DNA of 64,000 bases from Porticoccus sp033791605 (GCA_033791605.1 JASJGJ010000060.1:43466-107465); one strand, 5' to 3'; numbered from the stretch's first letter, positions 1 to 9,066 are shown. Notes: generated by a model not told the origin, from the letters alone. Numbers and translations: made by a program.

Positions 1-1707
1 GATCCAGAAGCGGGCACGATTACTATTCAGGATAATGGTATTGGTATGTCCCGTGAGGAGGCTATTGAACACTTGGGTACCATCGCTAAGTCGGGGACAT
101 CTCAGTTTCTAGGCAACCTCAGCGGTGATCAGAAAAAAGACTCACAGTTGATTGGTCAGTTTGGTGTTGGTTTTTATTCAGCGTTTATTGTCGCCGACAA
201 AGTTGTGGTAGAAACTCGTCGAGCTGGATTACCTGCAGATAAAGCAGTTCGTTGGACTTGCGAAGGTGAAGCAGAATATACGGTAGAAGATATTGAAAAA
301 GCTGATCGTGGCACATCGATTACGTTGTATCTGAAAGAAGATGAACTGGAATTTGCTGCAGATCTACGTATTAGAGGCACAATCAGAAAGTATTCAGATC
401 ATATCGCAGTGCCCATTGAGGTTAAAAAGCCTTCTTCCGCTAGCAGTAAAAAAGATGGCGATGAAGATGATGCGAAGGCTGATAACGAGCCTGAGTATCA
501 AGTCCTTAACTCTGCGACAGCACTTTGGACCAGACCTCGTAAAGACATAAAAGAAGATGAATACAAAGAATTCTATAAACATGTTTCCCATGATTTTGAA
601 GATCCTTTAACTTGGAGCCACAATCGCGTGGAAGGAAAGTTGGATTACACCAGTTTGCTGTATCTTCCAGCCCACGCTCCTTTTGATCTGCACAATCGTG
701 AGGTATCCCGTGGTATAAAACTGTATATTCAGCGTACATTTATTATGGATGATGCCTCACAGTTTTTGCCGTTGTACCTTCGTTTTGTCAAAGGTATTCT
801 GGATTCCAATGATTTGCCGCTCAACGTATCACGTGAAATTCTTCAGGGAAGTCCAGCAGTGGATAGTATTCGTGGCGCTTTGGTAAAGCGTGTGCTGGAT
901 ATGCTGGAGAAAATGGCTAAAGAATCACCGGATGATTACGCAAAATTCTGGAAAGAATTTGGTAGTGTACTCAAAGAAGGTCCTGCAGAAGATTTTGCTA
1001 ATCGTGAACGTATTGGAGGATTGTTCCGTTATTCGACAACAGCAACGGAAGACGATAAACAAACGGTCTCTTTTGCTGATTACATTTCCAGAATGAAGGA
1101 AGGTCAAGATAAGATCTACTACCTTGTCGCCGATAATATTACGACAGCCCGAAACAGTACCTACCTTGAAGTGTTTAAGAAGCAGGGTATTGAAGTATTA
1201 CTACTAACAGAGCGCCTTGATGAGTGGACACTATCTCATTTACACGAGTTTGATGGAAAGCAATTGCAAGATGTGGCTAAAGGCGAATTGGATGAGTCTG
1301 TTTTAGGTGAAACGGATAAGTCGAATGAGGACGATAACAAGGAGTCTTCCAGTGTAGTGGAGAAGATATCTGCTCACCTCGACGGTCGAGTCGAAAGTGT
1401 TCGTGAGACTCGCCGTTTGACTGATTCACCCGCGTGTCTGGTCTATGCAGAACACGCATTGAGTCCACAGATGCGTAAAATGATGGAAGCGGCTGGACAA
1501 CCTGTTCCAGAGGACAAGCCTGTACTTGAGGTGAACCTTAAGCATCCATTAGTTATTCGTCTTGGTGAGTCAATAGATGACGAAAAATCGAGGGAGTTAG
1601 CTGAACTGCTGTATGATCAGGCAACCCTTTCTGCGGGTGAACAACTGGATAACCCTTCGTTGTTTGTCAAAAGGCTTAATCAGTTGTTATTTGAAAAAGA
1701 GCTCTGA
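1..1707 (+). CDS. htpG: Chaperone protein HtpG (Hsp90), 5' end missing
   Basis: ATP-dependent cytosolic Hsp90 chaperone that remodels client proteins together with DnaK. The frame is open from base 1, so the gene starts before the window; about 70 N-terminal residues are missing compared with E. coli HtpG. Two ATP-pocket motifs of the GHKL fold remain: DNGIGM at fragment residues 11-16 and the GQFGVGFYSAF lid/glycine motif near residues 52-62. The middle domain (for example FVKGILDSNDLPLNVSREILQ) and the C-terminal dimerisation region follow without interruption to a TGA at 1705. A short acidic stretch near fragment residues 135-150 corresponds to the charged linker between N-terminal and middle domains. 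gpsA follows 78 bp downstream with no clear terminator between. Identity is secure; only the start is absent. Confidence 0.97.
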   Translation, partial: DPEAGTITIQDNGIGMSREEAIEHLGTIAKSGTSQFLGNLSGDQKKDSQLIGQFGVGFYSAFIVADKVVVETRRAGLPADKAVRWTCEGEAEYTVEDIEKADRGTSITLYLKEDELEFAADLRIRGTIRKYSDHIAVPIEVKKPSSASSKKDGDEDDAKADNEPEYQVLNSATALWTRPRKDIKEDEYKEFYKHVSHDFEDPLTWSHNRVEGKLDYTSLLYLPAHAPFDLHNREVSRGIKLYIQRTFIMDDASQFLPLYLRFVKGILDSNDLPLNVSREILQGSPAVDSIRGALVKRVLDMLEKMAKESPDDYAKFWKEFGSVLKEGPAEDFANRERIGGLFRYSTTATEDDKQTVSFADYISRMKEGQDKIYYLVADNITTARNSTYLEVFKKQGIEVLLLTERLDEWTLSHLHEFDGKQLQDVAKGELDESVLGETDKSNEDDNKESSSVVEKISAHLDGRVESVRETRRLTDSPACLVYAEHALSPQMRKMMEAAGQPVPEDKPVLEVNLKHPLVIRLGESIDDEKSRELAELLYDQATLSAGEQLDNPSLFVKRLNQLLFEKEL

Positions 1708-1750
1708 TAAAAGGCACGCTGATACATAGCTACATTCTTATTAATGGCTT

Positions 1751-1756
1751 TATAAT
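1751..1756 (+). promoter_or_regulatory. Possible -10 element upstream of gpsA
   Basis: A perfect TATAAT lies 29 bp before the gpsA ATG, in the 78-bp gap after htpG. No convincing -35 hexamer sits at the usual 16-18 bp spacing (AGCTAC is found there), so this may be a weak or activator-dependent promoter, or chance in AT-rich DNA. Confidence 0.3.
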
Positions 1757-1785
1757 CAAAACCACAACAACATCGATGTCCGATT

Positions 1786-2820
1786 ATGGCAGCACCCAGT
1801 AAAATAGCAGTGCCCAGTAAAGTGACCGTACTGGGGGGAGGCAGTTTTGGTACTGCCGTTGCAAATATGATTGCCGCCAATGGTCACGATGTTGTTTTGT
1901 GGATGCGTGATCAGGAAAATGCTGAACTGTGTTCCCAGACCCATGAGAATACTCGGTATCTCCCGGGTTATCCTCTTGAGCCGACATTGAAGTTTTCGTC
2001 TGATCTTCAGTCCTGTCTTCACGATGCTGAGGTCGTTTTCTTTTCTATTCCCAGTAAAGCATTTAGACAGATTGCCCAACAGGCCAAGGCCTACATTCCG
2101 ACAGGAACTCAAGTTATTAGCACCGCCAAGGGCATTGAAGCTCAAAGTTTTAAGCTGATGAGTGAGATTCTTGAGGAAGAATTACCTCAAGCACGAGTAG
2201 GGGTGATTAGTGGGCCTAATTTAGCTAAAGAAATTGCCAAAAAAGCGATTACAGCAACGGTTATTGCTAGTGTGGATGAAGAGCTTCGTCATAATGTGCA
2301 GGCTCTTCTGGGTTCACAATATTTTCGTGTCTATGAAAACACAGACCGGTTTGGTGTGGAGCTGGCCGGTGCATTGAAAAATATCTATGCCATTGCTGCA
2401 GGAATGGCTGCGTCAATGAAAATGGGACAGAATACGGTGAGTGTTCTCATTACACGAAGTCTTGCTGAAATGAGCCGGTTTGCCGCTAGCTTGGGCGCTA
2501 ACCCCATGACCTTTTTAGGGTTAAGTGGTGTTGGTGATTTATTTGTAACCTGTACTTCTCCCCTTAGCCGCAACTATCAAGTGGGTTATGCTTTAGGTCA
2601 GGGGTTAACGATTGACGAGGCCACTGAAAAGGTAGGACAGGTAGCAGAGGGTATTAATACAACTCGGATCATCAAGGAGGAAGCTGAGCGGCGTGGTATC
2701 TATATGCCCTTGGTAAATGCTCTATATGAGACTATGTTTAATGACAAGCCTGTGAAACAGGTTCTCAGTAGTCTCATGTTGGCTGAACAAAATACTGATG
2801 TCGAATTCACGGTGGCCTAA
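1786..2820 (+). CDS. gpsA: Glycerol-3-phosphate dehydrogenase [NAD(P)+]
   Basis: Reduces dihydroxyacetone phosphate to sn-glycerol-3-phosphate in the cytosol, supplying the backbone for phospholipid synthesis. The 344-residue product has the N-terminal Rossmann motif GGGSFG (residues 17-22), the conserved ISGPNLAKEI segment in the middle and the catalytic lysine in ELAGALKNIYAIAAG (Lys198). The C-terminal substrate-binding domain is complete and includes the conserved GLSGVGDLFVTCTS stretch. Length is typical of the family. The N-terminus carries about 10 residues more than most homologues before the Rossmann fold, but no better internal start is evident. It sits between htpG and a DUF4389 gene whose start is 37 bp downstream, so the two may share a transcript. 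Confidence 0.96.
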   Translation: MAAPSKIAVPSKVTVLGGGSFGTAVANMIAANGHDVVLWMRDQENAELCSQTHENTRYLPGYPLEPTLKFSSDLQSCLHDAEVVFFSIPSKAFRQIAQQAKAYIPTGTQVISTAKGIEAQSFKLMSEILEEELPQARVGVISGPNLAKEIAKKAITATVIASVDEELRHNVQALLGSQYFRVYENTDRFGVELAGALKNIYAIAAGMAASMKMGQNTVSVLITRSLAEMSRFAASLGANPMTFLGLSGVGDLFVTCTSPLSRNYQVGYALGQGLTIDEATEKVGQVAEGINTTRIIKEEAERRGIYMPLVNALYETMFNDKPVKQVLSSLMLAEQNTDVEFTVA

Positions 2821-2857
2821 ACAATGGCCTAATTCGCCATAGCCTTTCTAGGGAATA

Positions 2858-3307
2858 ATGATGGAACAGCAAACTAAAACAAATCTGCTAAATGTGGAAA
2901 CTTGGATCCGCCTTCTTTATATGGTGGTATTTGGTTTCTTGTCAATTCTTGCCCGAATGGTTGTAGGGATTGTTGCAGTATTACAATTTTTATTGGTGTT
3001 AATAACGGGTAAAGACAATAGTAATTTACGTGATCTGGGGCAGGGTACGTCAAAGTGGACATATCAAGCCTTCCTGTTTTTAACCTTTAATAGCGATGAA
3101 AAACCTTTCCCTTTTTCAGATTGGCCCGAAATTGATTCGAAAATGGGAGCCAATGGAGAATTCACTGCTAAAAATTTGGCTGAAGATACCTCAGATTCCA
3201 ATAAAACTTCAGTAGTAATAGAGTCGGAATCCTCTGTTGATGACGTGCCCACGTTCGTAGAGGGTGAGGACGAAGAACCAAAATCACAGGGTGATAAACC
3301 CGCGTAG
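2858..3307 (+). CDS. DUF4389 domain membrane protein
   Basis: Function unknown. The N-terminal 90 residues match the DUF4389 pattern as I know it: a conserved WIRLLYMVVFGF segment, two hydrophobic helices close together (about residues 16-48) and the motif YQAFLFLTFNSDEKPFPFSDWP that marks this family. Beyond residue 97 the sequence becomes acidic and Ser/Asp/Glu-rich, and is probably a disordered cytoplasmic tail. Two ATG codons stand side by side (2858 and 2861); either could be used. It follows gpsA by 37 bp and precedes sixA by 28 bp, suggesting a gpsA-DUF4389-sixA transcript, an arrangement seen in other gammaproteobacteria. Confidence 0.85.
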   Translation: MMEQQTKTNLLNVETWIRLLYMVVFGFLSILARMVVGIVAVLQFLLVLITGKDNSNLRDLGQGTSKWTYQAFLFLTFNSDEKPFPFSDWPEIDSKMGANGEFTAKNLAEDTSDSNKTSVVIESESSVDDVPTFVEGEDEEPKSQGDKPA

Positions 3308-3335
3308 AAGTTTTTTCTTAATGTTTGCTTAAGCT

Positions 3336-3803
3336 ATGTTCATTTACTTGCTTCGTCACGGAGATGCGCCTTTTGATCCATATTGTGGTGAGCGATCGTT
3401 GTCTGCCCAGGGTGAAATAGAAACCCGCCGTGTAATCCAGCAACAGCGGGATAGGCTTTCCAGCCTTCAGCTTATCGTTTGTAGTCCAGTGCTTCGTGCT
3501 AGGCAAACAGTTCAGATAGTAACGGATACATTGAACTATACGGGGCAATTGCTTTTTGATGATGTATTACGTTCGGAAGGTTCCATTGCCGGAGTTGAGC
3601 GTCGTATTGATTTCCTTATGAGAGATCATCAAGAAGAGGAAATATTACTGCTTAGTCACCAGCCCTTGATTGGGCAGATTCTTGAGTATCTAACCGGTGA
3701 GACGGGGTTAGCCTGGTCTATGAACACCAGTTCGTTGGCTAGTCTTGAAGCGATTACGTTTGGGCGGGGATGCGCTGAACTGCAAACTTTAATACACCCT
3801 TAA
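3336..3803 (+). CDS. sixA: Phosphohistidine phosphatase SixA
   Basis: Small histidine-phosphatase-superfamily enzyme. SixA removes phosphate from phosphohistidine on HPt domains (ArcB in E. coli) and on the nitrogen PTS protein NPr. The 155-residue product has the LRHGDA motif at residues 6-11, with His8 as the expected phosphate acceptor, a conserved CSPVLRARQT arginine motif near residues 49-58, and the second catalytic histidine in LLLSHQPLIG near residue 108. It lacks any membrane segment, in line with cytosolic SixA. It lies 28 bp after the DUF4389 gene; no Shine-Dalgarno sequence is obvious before the ATG. The true substrate in this organism cannot be inferred. Confidence 0.92.
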   Translation: MFIYLLRHGDAPFDPYCGERSLSAQGEIETRRVIQQQRDRLSSLQLIVCSPVLRARQTVQIVTDTLNYTGQLLFDDVLRSEGSIAGVERRIDFLMRDHQEEEILLLSHQPLIGQILEYLTGETGLAWSMNTSSLASLEAITFGRGCAELQTLIHP

Positions 3804-3882
3804 TTTGAGATACGTTGTTCCATATTTTGCATGATGGATAATCACTATTACCAGCGCTTTTCACGTAATGACTGTTTGTGTT

Positions 3883-4431
3883 TTAGCAGTTAATTAACGA
3901 GAGAAATTCATGGCGAGTAGCCTGGTTTTCCCGGAATGATCCCAGCATTGCAGACGTTTTCATTACCGAATTTTGTTTTTCTACACCACGCATCATCATG
4001 CACATGTGTTTGGCTTCAATAATGACGGCTACACCCTGTGCTTCCGTTACCTTTTCAACTGTTTTGGCAATCTGGGTAACTAAGTTTTCCTGAATTTGTA
4101 GACGTCGAGCAAACATATCCACAATCCGTGCTACTTTGGATAAGCCCAAAACCTTGCCGTTGGGAATGTAGGCGACGTGGCATTTGCCAATAAAGGGTAA
4201 TAAGTGGTGTTCGCAGAGGGAATAAAGCTCGATATCCTTAACAATTACCATCTCGCTTGACTCAGAAGGAAATAGAGCATTATTAATAACTTCATCGAGG
4301 GTTTGATGGTAGCCTCTGGTGAGGAAATCAAATGCCTTGGCGGCGCGCTCGGGAGTGTCTAGCAAACCTGGTCTGGAAGTATCTTCGCCAGTTGATTCAA
4401 TAATTTTTTTAAAACAATCTGTAGTCTTCAA
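3883..4431 (-). CDS. folE: GTP cyclohydrolase I FolE
   Basis: Zinc enzyme converting GTP to 7,8-dihydroneopterin triphosphate, the first step of folate and tetrahydromonapterin synthesis. Zinc and active-site motifs are present: CEHHLLPF (Cys73-His76 with the TTG start), the AYIPNGKVLGLSKVAR segment, and the C-terminal EAKHMCMMMRGV motif holding the other zinc cysteine. I place the start at TTG 4431, giving 182 residues that align end to end with Pseudomonas FolE. The frame is open back to an ATG at 4530, but the extra 33 residues do not match the family, and that start would leave only 29 bp for promoters between folE and divergent prmB. Neither start has a strong ribosome site. Confidence 0.95.
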   Translation of the reverse strand: MKTTDCFKKIIESTGEDTSRPGLLDTPERAAKAFDFLTRGYHQTLDEVINNALFPSESSEMVIVKDIELYSLCEHHLLPFIGKCHVAYIPNGKVLGLSKVARIVDMFARRLQIQENLVTQIAKTVEKVTEAQGVAVIIEAKHMCMMMRGVEKQNSVMKTSAMLGSFRENQATRHEFLSLINC

Positions 4432-4559
4432 CGTGAGTCTCTGTGCAAAATGTATTGTGGGATGGAATAAGTAATCGATATGACAATAAGAACCATACCG
4501 TACGTCAGCATGCCATAAACGTAAAGCCATTTATCTCGTGAAAAGTTACAATTATCCCC

Positions 4560-5465
4560 ATGAAAAATGACCATAATTCCATACAAACTGTAGGTGATTT
4601 TATCCAGTGGGGAGCTTCACGCTTTGAAGATGCGGGGCTTTTTTTCGGCCATGGTAGTGATAACTCATGGGACGAATCTCTGATTCTAGTTTTTTATGCA
4701 TTGTCACTGCCTTGGGATTCAGACAGTGACGTGTTGAAAAAAATACTCACGACAGAAGAAAAGGACTCAATCAGCGATCTGTTTGATCGCAGAATCAATG
4801 AGAAAATTCCTGCTGCCTATCTAACAGGAGAAGCTTGGTTCGCTGGGTTTAAGTTTGTGGTTGACTCTCGTGTGTTGATACCTCGATCACCCATCGCCGA
4901 GTTGATAGAAGCAGAGTTTAGTCCGTGGTTGGTTAAGACTCCTGCGACTATTCTTGATCTTTGTGCGGGGAGCGGTTGTATCGGTATTGCCTGTGCCCAT
5001 CACTTTCCAAACTCTAGGGTTATCCTCAGTGATATCTCGACGGATGCTTTAGCTGTTGCAGAAAACAATATAGAAATTCATCAATTATCCCAACGTGTTG
5101 TTGCATTGGAGTCAGACCTATTTTATGACCTAGGTGAAGAACGTTATGACCTCATTGTCAGCAATCCTCCCTATGTCGATGCTGAAGATTTGGCATCAAT
5201 GCCAAAAGAGTATCACCATGAACCAGCAATAGGCCTTGCATCTGGTTTCGATGGGTTAGATTTTACTCGTCGTTTACTAAGAGAAGCAGTTGATCATCTG
5301 TCGGAAGAGGGTGTGTTGGTGGTGGAAGTCGGTAACTCTTGGGAGGCTCTTGACAATGCTTTTCCCGAGATACCTTTTATGTGGCTGGAGTTTGAGCGGG
5401 GTGGTCATGGGGTTTTTCTTCTGACCGTAGAGCAACTGAAAGCGCATCAGGGAGCCCTTAGTTGA
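4560..5465 (+). CDS. prmB: Ribosomal protein L3 N5-glutamine methyltransferase PrmB
   Basis: S-adenosylmethionine-dependent enzyme methylating a glutamine side chain of ribosomal protein L3 (HemK/PrmC family). The product (301 residues) has the SAM-binding motif DLCAGSG at residues 133-139 and the diagnostic NPPY catalytic motif at residues 202-205, followed by the YVDAEDL stretch. An N-terminal helical domain of about 115 residues precedes the methyltransferase fold, as in the family. PrmB is preferred over PrmC because of the overall sequence style (ESLILVFYALSLPWD, AYLTGEAWFAG) and the usual position just upstream of aroC, which begins 182 bp downstream. It is divergent from folE. Confidence 0.93.
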   Translation: MKNDHNSIQTVGDFIQWGASRFEDAGLFFGHGSDNSWDESLILVFYALSLPWDSDSDVLKKILTTEEKDSISDLFDRRINEKIPAAYLTGEAWFAGFKFVVDSRVLIPRSPIAELIEAEFSPWLVKTPATILDLCAGSGCIGIACAHHFPNSRVILSDISTDALAVAENNIEIHQLSQRVVALESDLFYDLGEERYDLIVSNPPYVDAEDLASMPKEYHHEPAIGLASGFDGLDFTRRLLREAVDHLSEEGVLVVEVGNSWEALDNAFPEIPFMWLEFERGGHGVFLLTVEQLKAHQGALS

Positions 5466-5533
5466 TCTCCATGGTACTTCGGTGATTAGCTACCTTGATA
5501 AGTATGTCATAACATAAATAGTGCATATCATCG

Positions 5534-5562
5534 TAACGACATCAGAATAATCGTCGTATAAT
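5534..5562 (+). promoter_or_regulatory. Possible aroC promoter
   Basis: A perfect TATAAT (5557-5562) lies 85 bp upstream of the aroC ATG in the 182-bp prmB-aroC gap. The hexamer 17 bp before it (TAACGA at 5534) is a poor -35 match. The gap size suggests aroC has its own promoter. Confidence 0.35.
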
Positions 5563-5647
5563 ATCCCACTGTTATATTTCTAGATGCGTTGTATTTGGGT
5601 ACGGCGTACGCTTGAATATAGTTAATAGACTGAATTTGGACGTGTTT

Positions 5648-6721
5648 ATGTCGGGCAATACCATTGGCAAATTATTTACTGTGACTACTTTTGGCGAGAG
5701 CCATGGACCTGCATTGGGTTGCATTGTCGATGGATGTCCCCCCGGTCTTGAATTATCAACGGAAGATATGCAACGGGATTTGAACCGACGTAAACCAGGT
5801 CAGTCACGTTATACCACTCAACGTCAGGAAGGTGATGAAGTCAAAATACTGTCTGGAGTTTTTGAAGGCAAAACCACGGGTACACCTATAGGTCTGATGA
5901 TTGAGAATACAGATCAGCGCTCAAAAGATTACTCCAATATTAAAGACCAGTTTCGTCCTGCCCACGCAGATTTTACCTACCAAAAGAAATACGGCTTTCG
6001 AGACTATCGCGGTGGTGGTCGTTCTTCTGCCCGTGAGACAGCTATGCGGGTTGCAGCCGGAGCTATCGCTAAAAAATACTTGCAGCAAGTGGCCGGCATT
6101 GAGGTGCGTGGTTATTTATCCCAGTTGGGCCCTATTAAAGCAGAACAAATTTTACTGGATGAAGTGGAAAACAATCCTTTCTTCTGTCCTGATCCAGACA
6201 AAGTGCCAGAAATGGAACAGTACATGCAGGCATTGTTAAAGGAAGGTAATTCCATTGGTGCCAAAATAACTGTGACGGCGACAAATGTCCCCGTGGGTTT
6301 AGGTGAACCTATTTTTGATCGTCTGGATGCAGACATTGCTCATTCCCTGATGAGTATTAATGCTGTAAAAGGTGTCGAGATCGGCGCTGGTTTTGATTCA
6401 GTTTCTCAAACAGGTACTGAACATCGTGATGAGATTACCCCAGAAGGGTTTCTCTCAAATAATGCTGGGGGAATTCTTGGTGGTATTTCTTCAGGCCAGA
6501 CGATTATTGCGCATATAGCGTTAAAACCTACTAGTAGCCTTCGTATTCCTGGTCGTTCAATCGATGTGCATGGTAATGCCATTGAAGTCGTTACTAAAGG
6601 TCGGCACGACCCTTGTGTCGGCATCCGCGCTACGCCAATTGCCGAAGCTATGTTGGCCATTACACTGATGGACCACTTACTTAGGGATCGTGCCCAAAAC
6701 ATCCATATCGAGGTTAATTGA
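5648..6721 (+). CDS. aroC: Chorismate synthase
   Basis: Last step of the shikimate pathway: FMN-dependent conversion of 5-enolpyruvylshikimate-3-phosphate to chorismate, the precursor used later in this window by PabB. I start at ATG 5648, giving 357 residues and the family N-terminus SGNTIGKLFTVTTFGESHG. The open frame extends to 5612 but those 12 residues do not match. Signature regions are intact: GESHGPALGCIVDG, RPAHADFTYQKKYG (histidine near residue 106) and the FMN-contacting RGGGRSSARETA. The C-terminal RHDPCVGIRATPIAEAM segment is complete. Length is normal. Confidence 0.97.
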   Translation: MSGNTIGKLFTVTTFGESHGPALGCIVDGCPPGLELSTEDMQRDLNRRKPGQSRYTTQRQEGDEVKILSGVFEGKTTGTPIGLMIENTDQRSKDYSNIKDQFRPAHADFTYQKKYGFRDYRGGGRSSARETAMRVAAGAIAKKYLQQVAGIEVRGYLSQLGPIKAEQILLDEVENNPFFCPDPDKVPEMEQYMQALLKEGNSIGAKITVTATNVPVGLGEPIFDRLDADIAHSLMSINAVKGVEIGAGFDSVSQTGTEHRDEITPEGFLSNNAGGILGGISSGQTIIAHIALKPTSSLRIPGRSIDVHGNAIEVVTKGRHDPCVGIRATPIAEAMLAITLMDHLLRDRAQNIHIEVN

Positions 6722-6774
6722 TAGCGCTATATGCTGTTAATTAACAAGCTCTATTTATCAATAAGTTTGGTTTA

Positions 6775-7944
6775 TTGACCGTGGAAAAAGAACCTTCGTT
6801 CTCCGTTCCATACTGGCGCCTATCTTCATTTTATTTCTGCTTTTTTGGATTACTAGGGGCACTGTATCCCTACTGGTCTCTCTATCTCCAATCTAAAGGT
6901 TTCAATGCCAAGGATATAGGGCTTTTGTTGGCTATTCCCATGGCAACAAAAGTGGTTGCGCCTAATATTTGGGGTTGGTTGGCCGACCATACTGGCAAAC
7001 GCTTATTCATTATTCGTTTGGGGGCATTTCTGTCATGTCTCTGCTTTCTTGGTATTTTTATCGATCAAACCTTCTGGACCATAGCCTTGGTTATGATTGG
7101 CTACAGTTTTTTTTGGAATGCGATTCTTCCGCAATATGAAGTGATTACTATCAGTTACCTTGATCGACGTCCTGAAACTTATAGCCGAATTCGTTTGTGG
7201 GGATCCATAGGTTTTATTATTTTTGTACTGGGCGGCGGCATCTGGTTTGATGCTCATGATTTAAGTACGTTGCCTATCGTGGGTTTAATCCTGTTGGTGG
7301 GTATATTTTTAAGTAGTTTATTTGTCCCAAATTCTAAATTTAAACAACATGCAAAGCCTGCAGAAAAATTTCTCTCGGCAGTTAAGCGGCCGGCAGCGAT
7401 TGCTTTTTTGTTGGCAGGTTTGCTAATGCAAATTTCGCATGGTGTTTATTACAGTTTTTTTAGTATTTATATGGAATCTTTTGGCTATACCAGCACTAGT
7501 ATTGGTGCTGTTTGGTCAGTAGGAGTCGTAGCAGAGGTATGTCTTTTTCTTTTGATGCATAGGCTACTTCTTAAATTTGGCGTTAGATTCATTATGCTAG
7601 GATGTCTTGGTTTAGCAACATTCCGTTGGTTGATGATTGGGTACTACACTGATGCGTTGTGGGTGTTAACTGTTGCTCAAACTTTTCATGCTTTTACCTT
7701 TGGTGCTTTTCACGCCGCAGCGATTGAATGTGTACGTCGGTTATTTGAACCCGGCCATCAAGGGAAAGCTCAGGCGCTCTATAGCGCTTGTTGCTTCGGA
7801 GCTGGTGGTGCCATAGGCTCCTATAGTGGTGGACTTATTTGGGGTATTGCGCCAATCATGGCGTTTAATTACGCTTCACTCTCAAGCTTTGCTGGCCTAG
7901 TTGTGGTCTGGTTGTGGTTAAAAGATGAAAAGCTCAAAAATTAA
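6775..7944 (+). CDS. MFS transporter, HcaT/nucleoside-symporter-like
   Basis: Integral membrane protein of the major facilitator superfamily with about 12 hydrophobic segments over 389 residues. The opening PYWRLSSFYFCFFGLLGALYPYW, the loop NIWGWLADHTGKRL (the typical MFS loop 2-3 motif) and the FNAKDIGLLLAIP stretch resemble the PPP / 3-phenylpropionate permease (HcaT) and LacY-like group, MFS_1_like. The substrate cannot be deduced. The start is uncertain: TTG at 6775 opens the frame and GTG 6781 follows two codons later; neither has a clear ribosome site. It stands alone, 53 bp after aroC and with no catabolic genes nearby. Confidence 0.88.
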   Translation: MTVEKEPSFSVPYWRLSSFYFCFFGLLGALYPYWSLYLQSKGFNAKDIGLLLAIPMATKVVAPNIWGWLADHTGKRLFIIRLGAFLSCLCFLGIFIDQTFWTIALVMIGYSFFWNAILPQYEVITISYLDRRPETYSRIRLWGSIGFIIFVLGGGIWFDAHDLSTLPIVGLILLVGIFLSSLFVPNSKFKQHAKPAEKFLSAVKRPAAIAFLLAGLLMQISHGVYYSFFSIYMESFGYTSTSIGAVWSVGVVAEVCLFLLMHRLLLKFGVRFIMLGCLGLATFRWLMIGYYTDALWVLTVAQTFHAFTFGAFHAAAIECVRRLFEPGHQGKAQALYSACCFGAGGAIGSYSGGLIWGIAPIMAFNYASLSSFAGLVVVWLWLKDEKLKN

Positions 7945-8043
7945 AATTGAAATCTGGTTTTAAAAACCAATATTTTTCATATTATAAAGAAATTAACAAA
8001 ACCCAATTTCAGGCAGTATAGAAAATACGTAAAGGAAACTTTA

Positions 8044-8304
8044 ATGAAAATAGCATATTTAACCTTGGGGCTAATTATTATTGCTCTCTTATACCCTCGA
8101 TATGACTTACTGGTAAAAGAAGATTTTTTTACTGAGGGGTTTACTCTGGTGAAAACCGGATTTATGACCAGTATGGGTTGCCACAAGGCTGCTAATGAGA
8201 TGAAGGCGAAATATTATACCTGTGAGCCTAAGGCAGAATGGCGACGAAGATTTTTAAAGGATGAACAAAGTGCAACGGATGATACAGGGTTGATAGCAGA
8301 GTGA
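8044..8304 (+). CDS. Small hypothetical protein with N-terminal membrane helix
   Basis: Product of 86 residues that I do not recognise. Residues 3-18 form one hydrophobic segment (IAYLTLGLIIIALLYP), which could be a signal anchor or an uncleaved signal peptide. The rest is hydrophilic and contains two cysteines (in SMGCHKA and YYTCEPKAEW) that could form a disulfide if exported. The ATG is preceded by AAAGGAAACTTTA, a good ribosome-binding site, which supports real translation. It lies between the MFS gene and an immunity-22-like gene, on the same strand as both, 100 bp and about 125 bp away. Base use is somewhat AT-rich compared with its neighbours. Confidence 0.6.
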   Translation: MKIAYLTLGLIIIALLYPRYDLLVKEDFFTEGFTLVKTGFMTSMGCHKAANEMKAKYYTCEPKAEWRRRFLKDEQSATDDTGLIAE

Positions 8305-8430
8305 TGTCGTTCCAGATTTCAGTCTAAAGATCTACCGGAGCTATGGTTCGTTATAAGTTTATTGCTTGGCTACCTTATTATGACTTATAGACTGATATAA
8401 AATTGTCATTTGAATTTACCGAGGTTATTA

Positions 8431-8883
8431 ATGAGCGATAAAGAGACTAAGGCAGTCAAAGGTCACGATTTCACCAAGAAAAACAAAGTCTCGGTATGGG
8501 CTTCTCAACATCCCTATGAAAGTATACCAGATGCGTATTTTGACGAAACATTTAGTCGGAACAACACTCGGGCGACGAATGCTTGGTCCTCTAATTTTAA
8601 TCTTCGTTTTTTTAATCCAGAGAATATGGAAACTAATGGCGCTCACGAAGGTATAGTCAATATTAAAAAAGCGATAGGAGAGTGCTCATTCTCAACTTCA
8701 TACATCGATGTATTAATGAGTAAAGCACGAAAGAAAAAGCTGGAAGAGGTTACTTGGATTGTCTTGCTGTTTGAATATGAGTACAGCCCCAAGGTTTCTG
8801 GCGTCGGTAAGGATAACTATATGACTTTTTTGGGCGCATTCGATTATGACAACGGTGCTGATAATCTTTATGAAACGGAATGA
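8431..8883 (+). CDS. Immunity protein 22 (Imm22)-like protein
   Basis: Cytosolic-looking protein of 150 residues. The pattern KVSVWASQHP near the start, the central IGECSFSTSYIDVLMSKARKK region, and the ending LLFEYEYSPKV...MTFLGAFDYD resemble the Imm22 family, predicted immunity proteins of polymorphic toxin systems. Family assignment is from memory of its VSVW and FLG-F-YD motifs. Start chosen at ATG 8431 because GAGG lies 6 bp before it; a TTG at 8410 is in frame but poorly placed. No toxin, Rhs/VgrG or contact-dependent-inhibition gene is nearby, so this would be an orphan immunity gene. Other roles are possible. Confidence 0.6.
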   Translation: MSDKETKAVKGHDFTKKNKVSVWASQHPYESIPDAYFDETFSRNNTRATNAWSSNFNLRFFNPENMETNGAHEGIVNIKKAIGECSFSTSYIDVLMSKARKKKLEEVTWIVLLFEYEYSPKVSGVGKDNYMTFLGAFDYDNGADNLYETE

Positions 8884-9066
8884 GTTATAGTCAACATTGT
8901 TGCCGGCAAGTTGTCCATTAACCATGGAGTTAAGTCTTGTGTTTGCGTCAAATATATAGGCCATTTGTTGACCCTGATCCGTTGGATTGTGATGTGCTTT
9001 TACTTTGTGACCATTGACAGCATTTGAGTTTTCATCAGACAATCAGTTCCCTTGAAGGAGTACCTA

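Noticed and set aside
1756..2145. 129-codon minus-strand frame over gpsA
   Set aside because: Antisense shadow of a clearly identified gene.
8713..9042. 109-codon minus-strand frame antisense to the Imm22-like gene
   Set aside because: It is a shadow of the plus-strand gene, which has a better start and a family resemblance.
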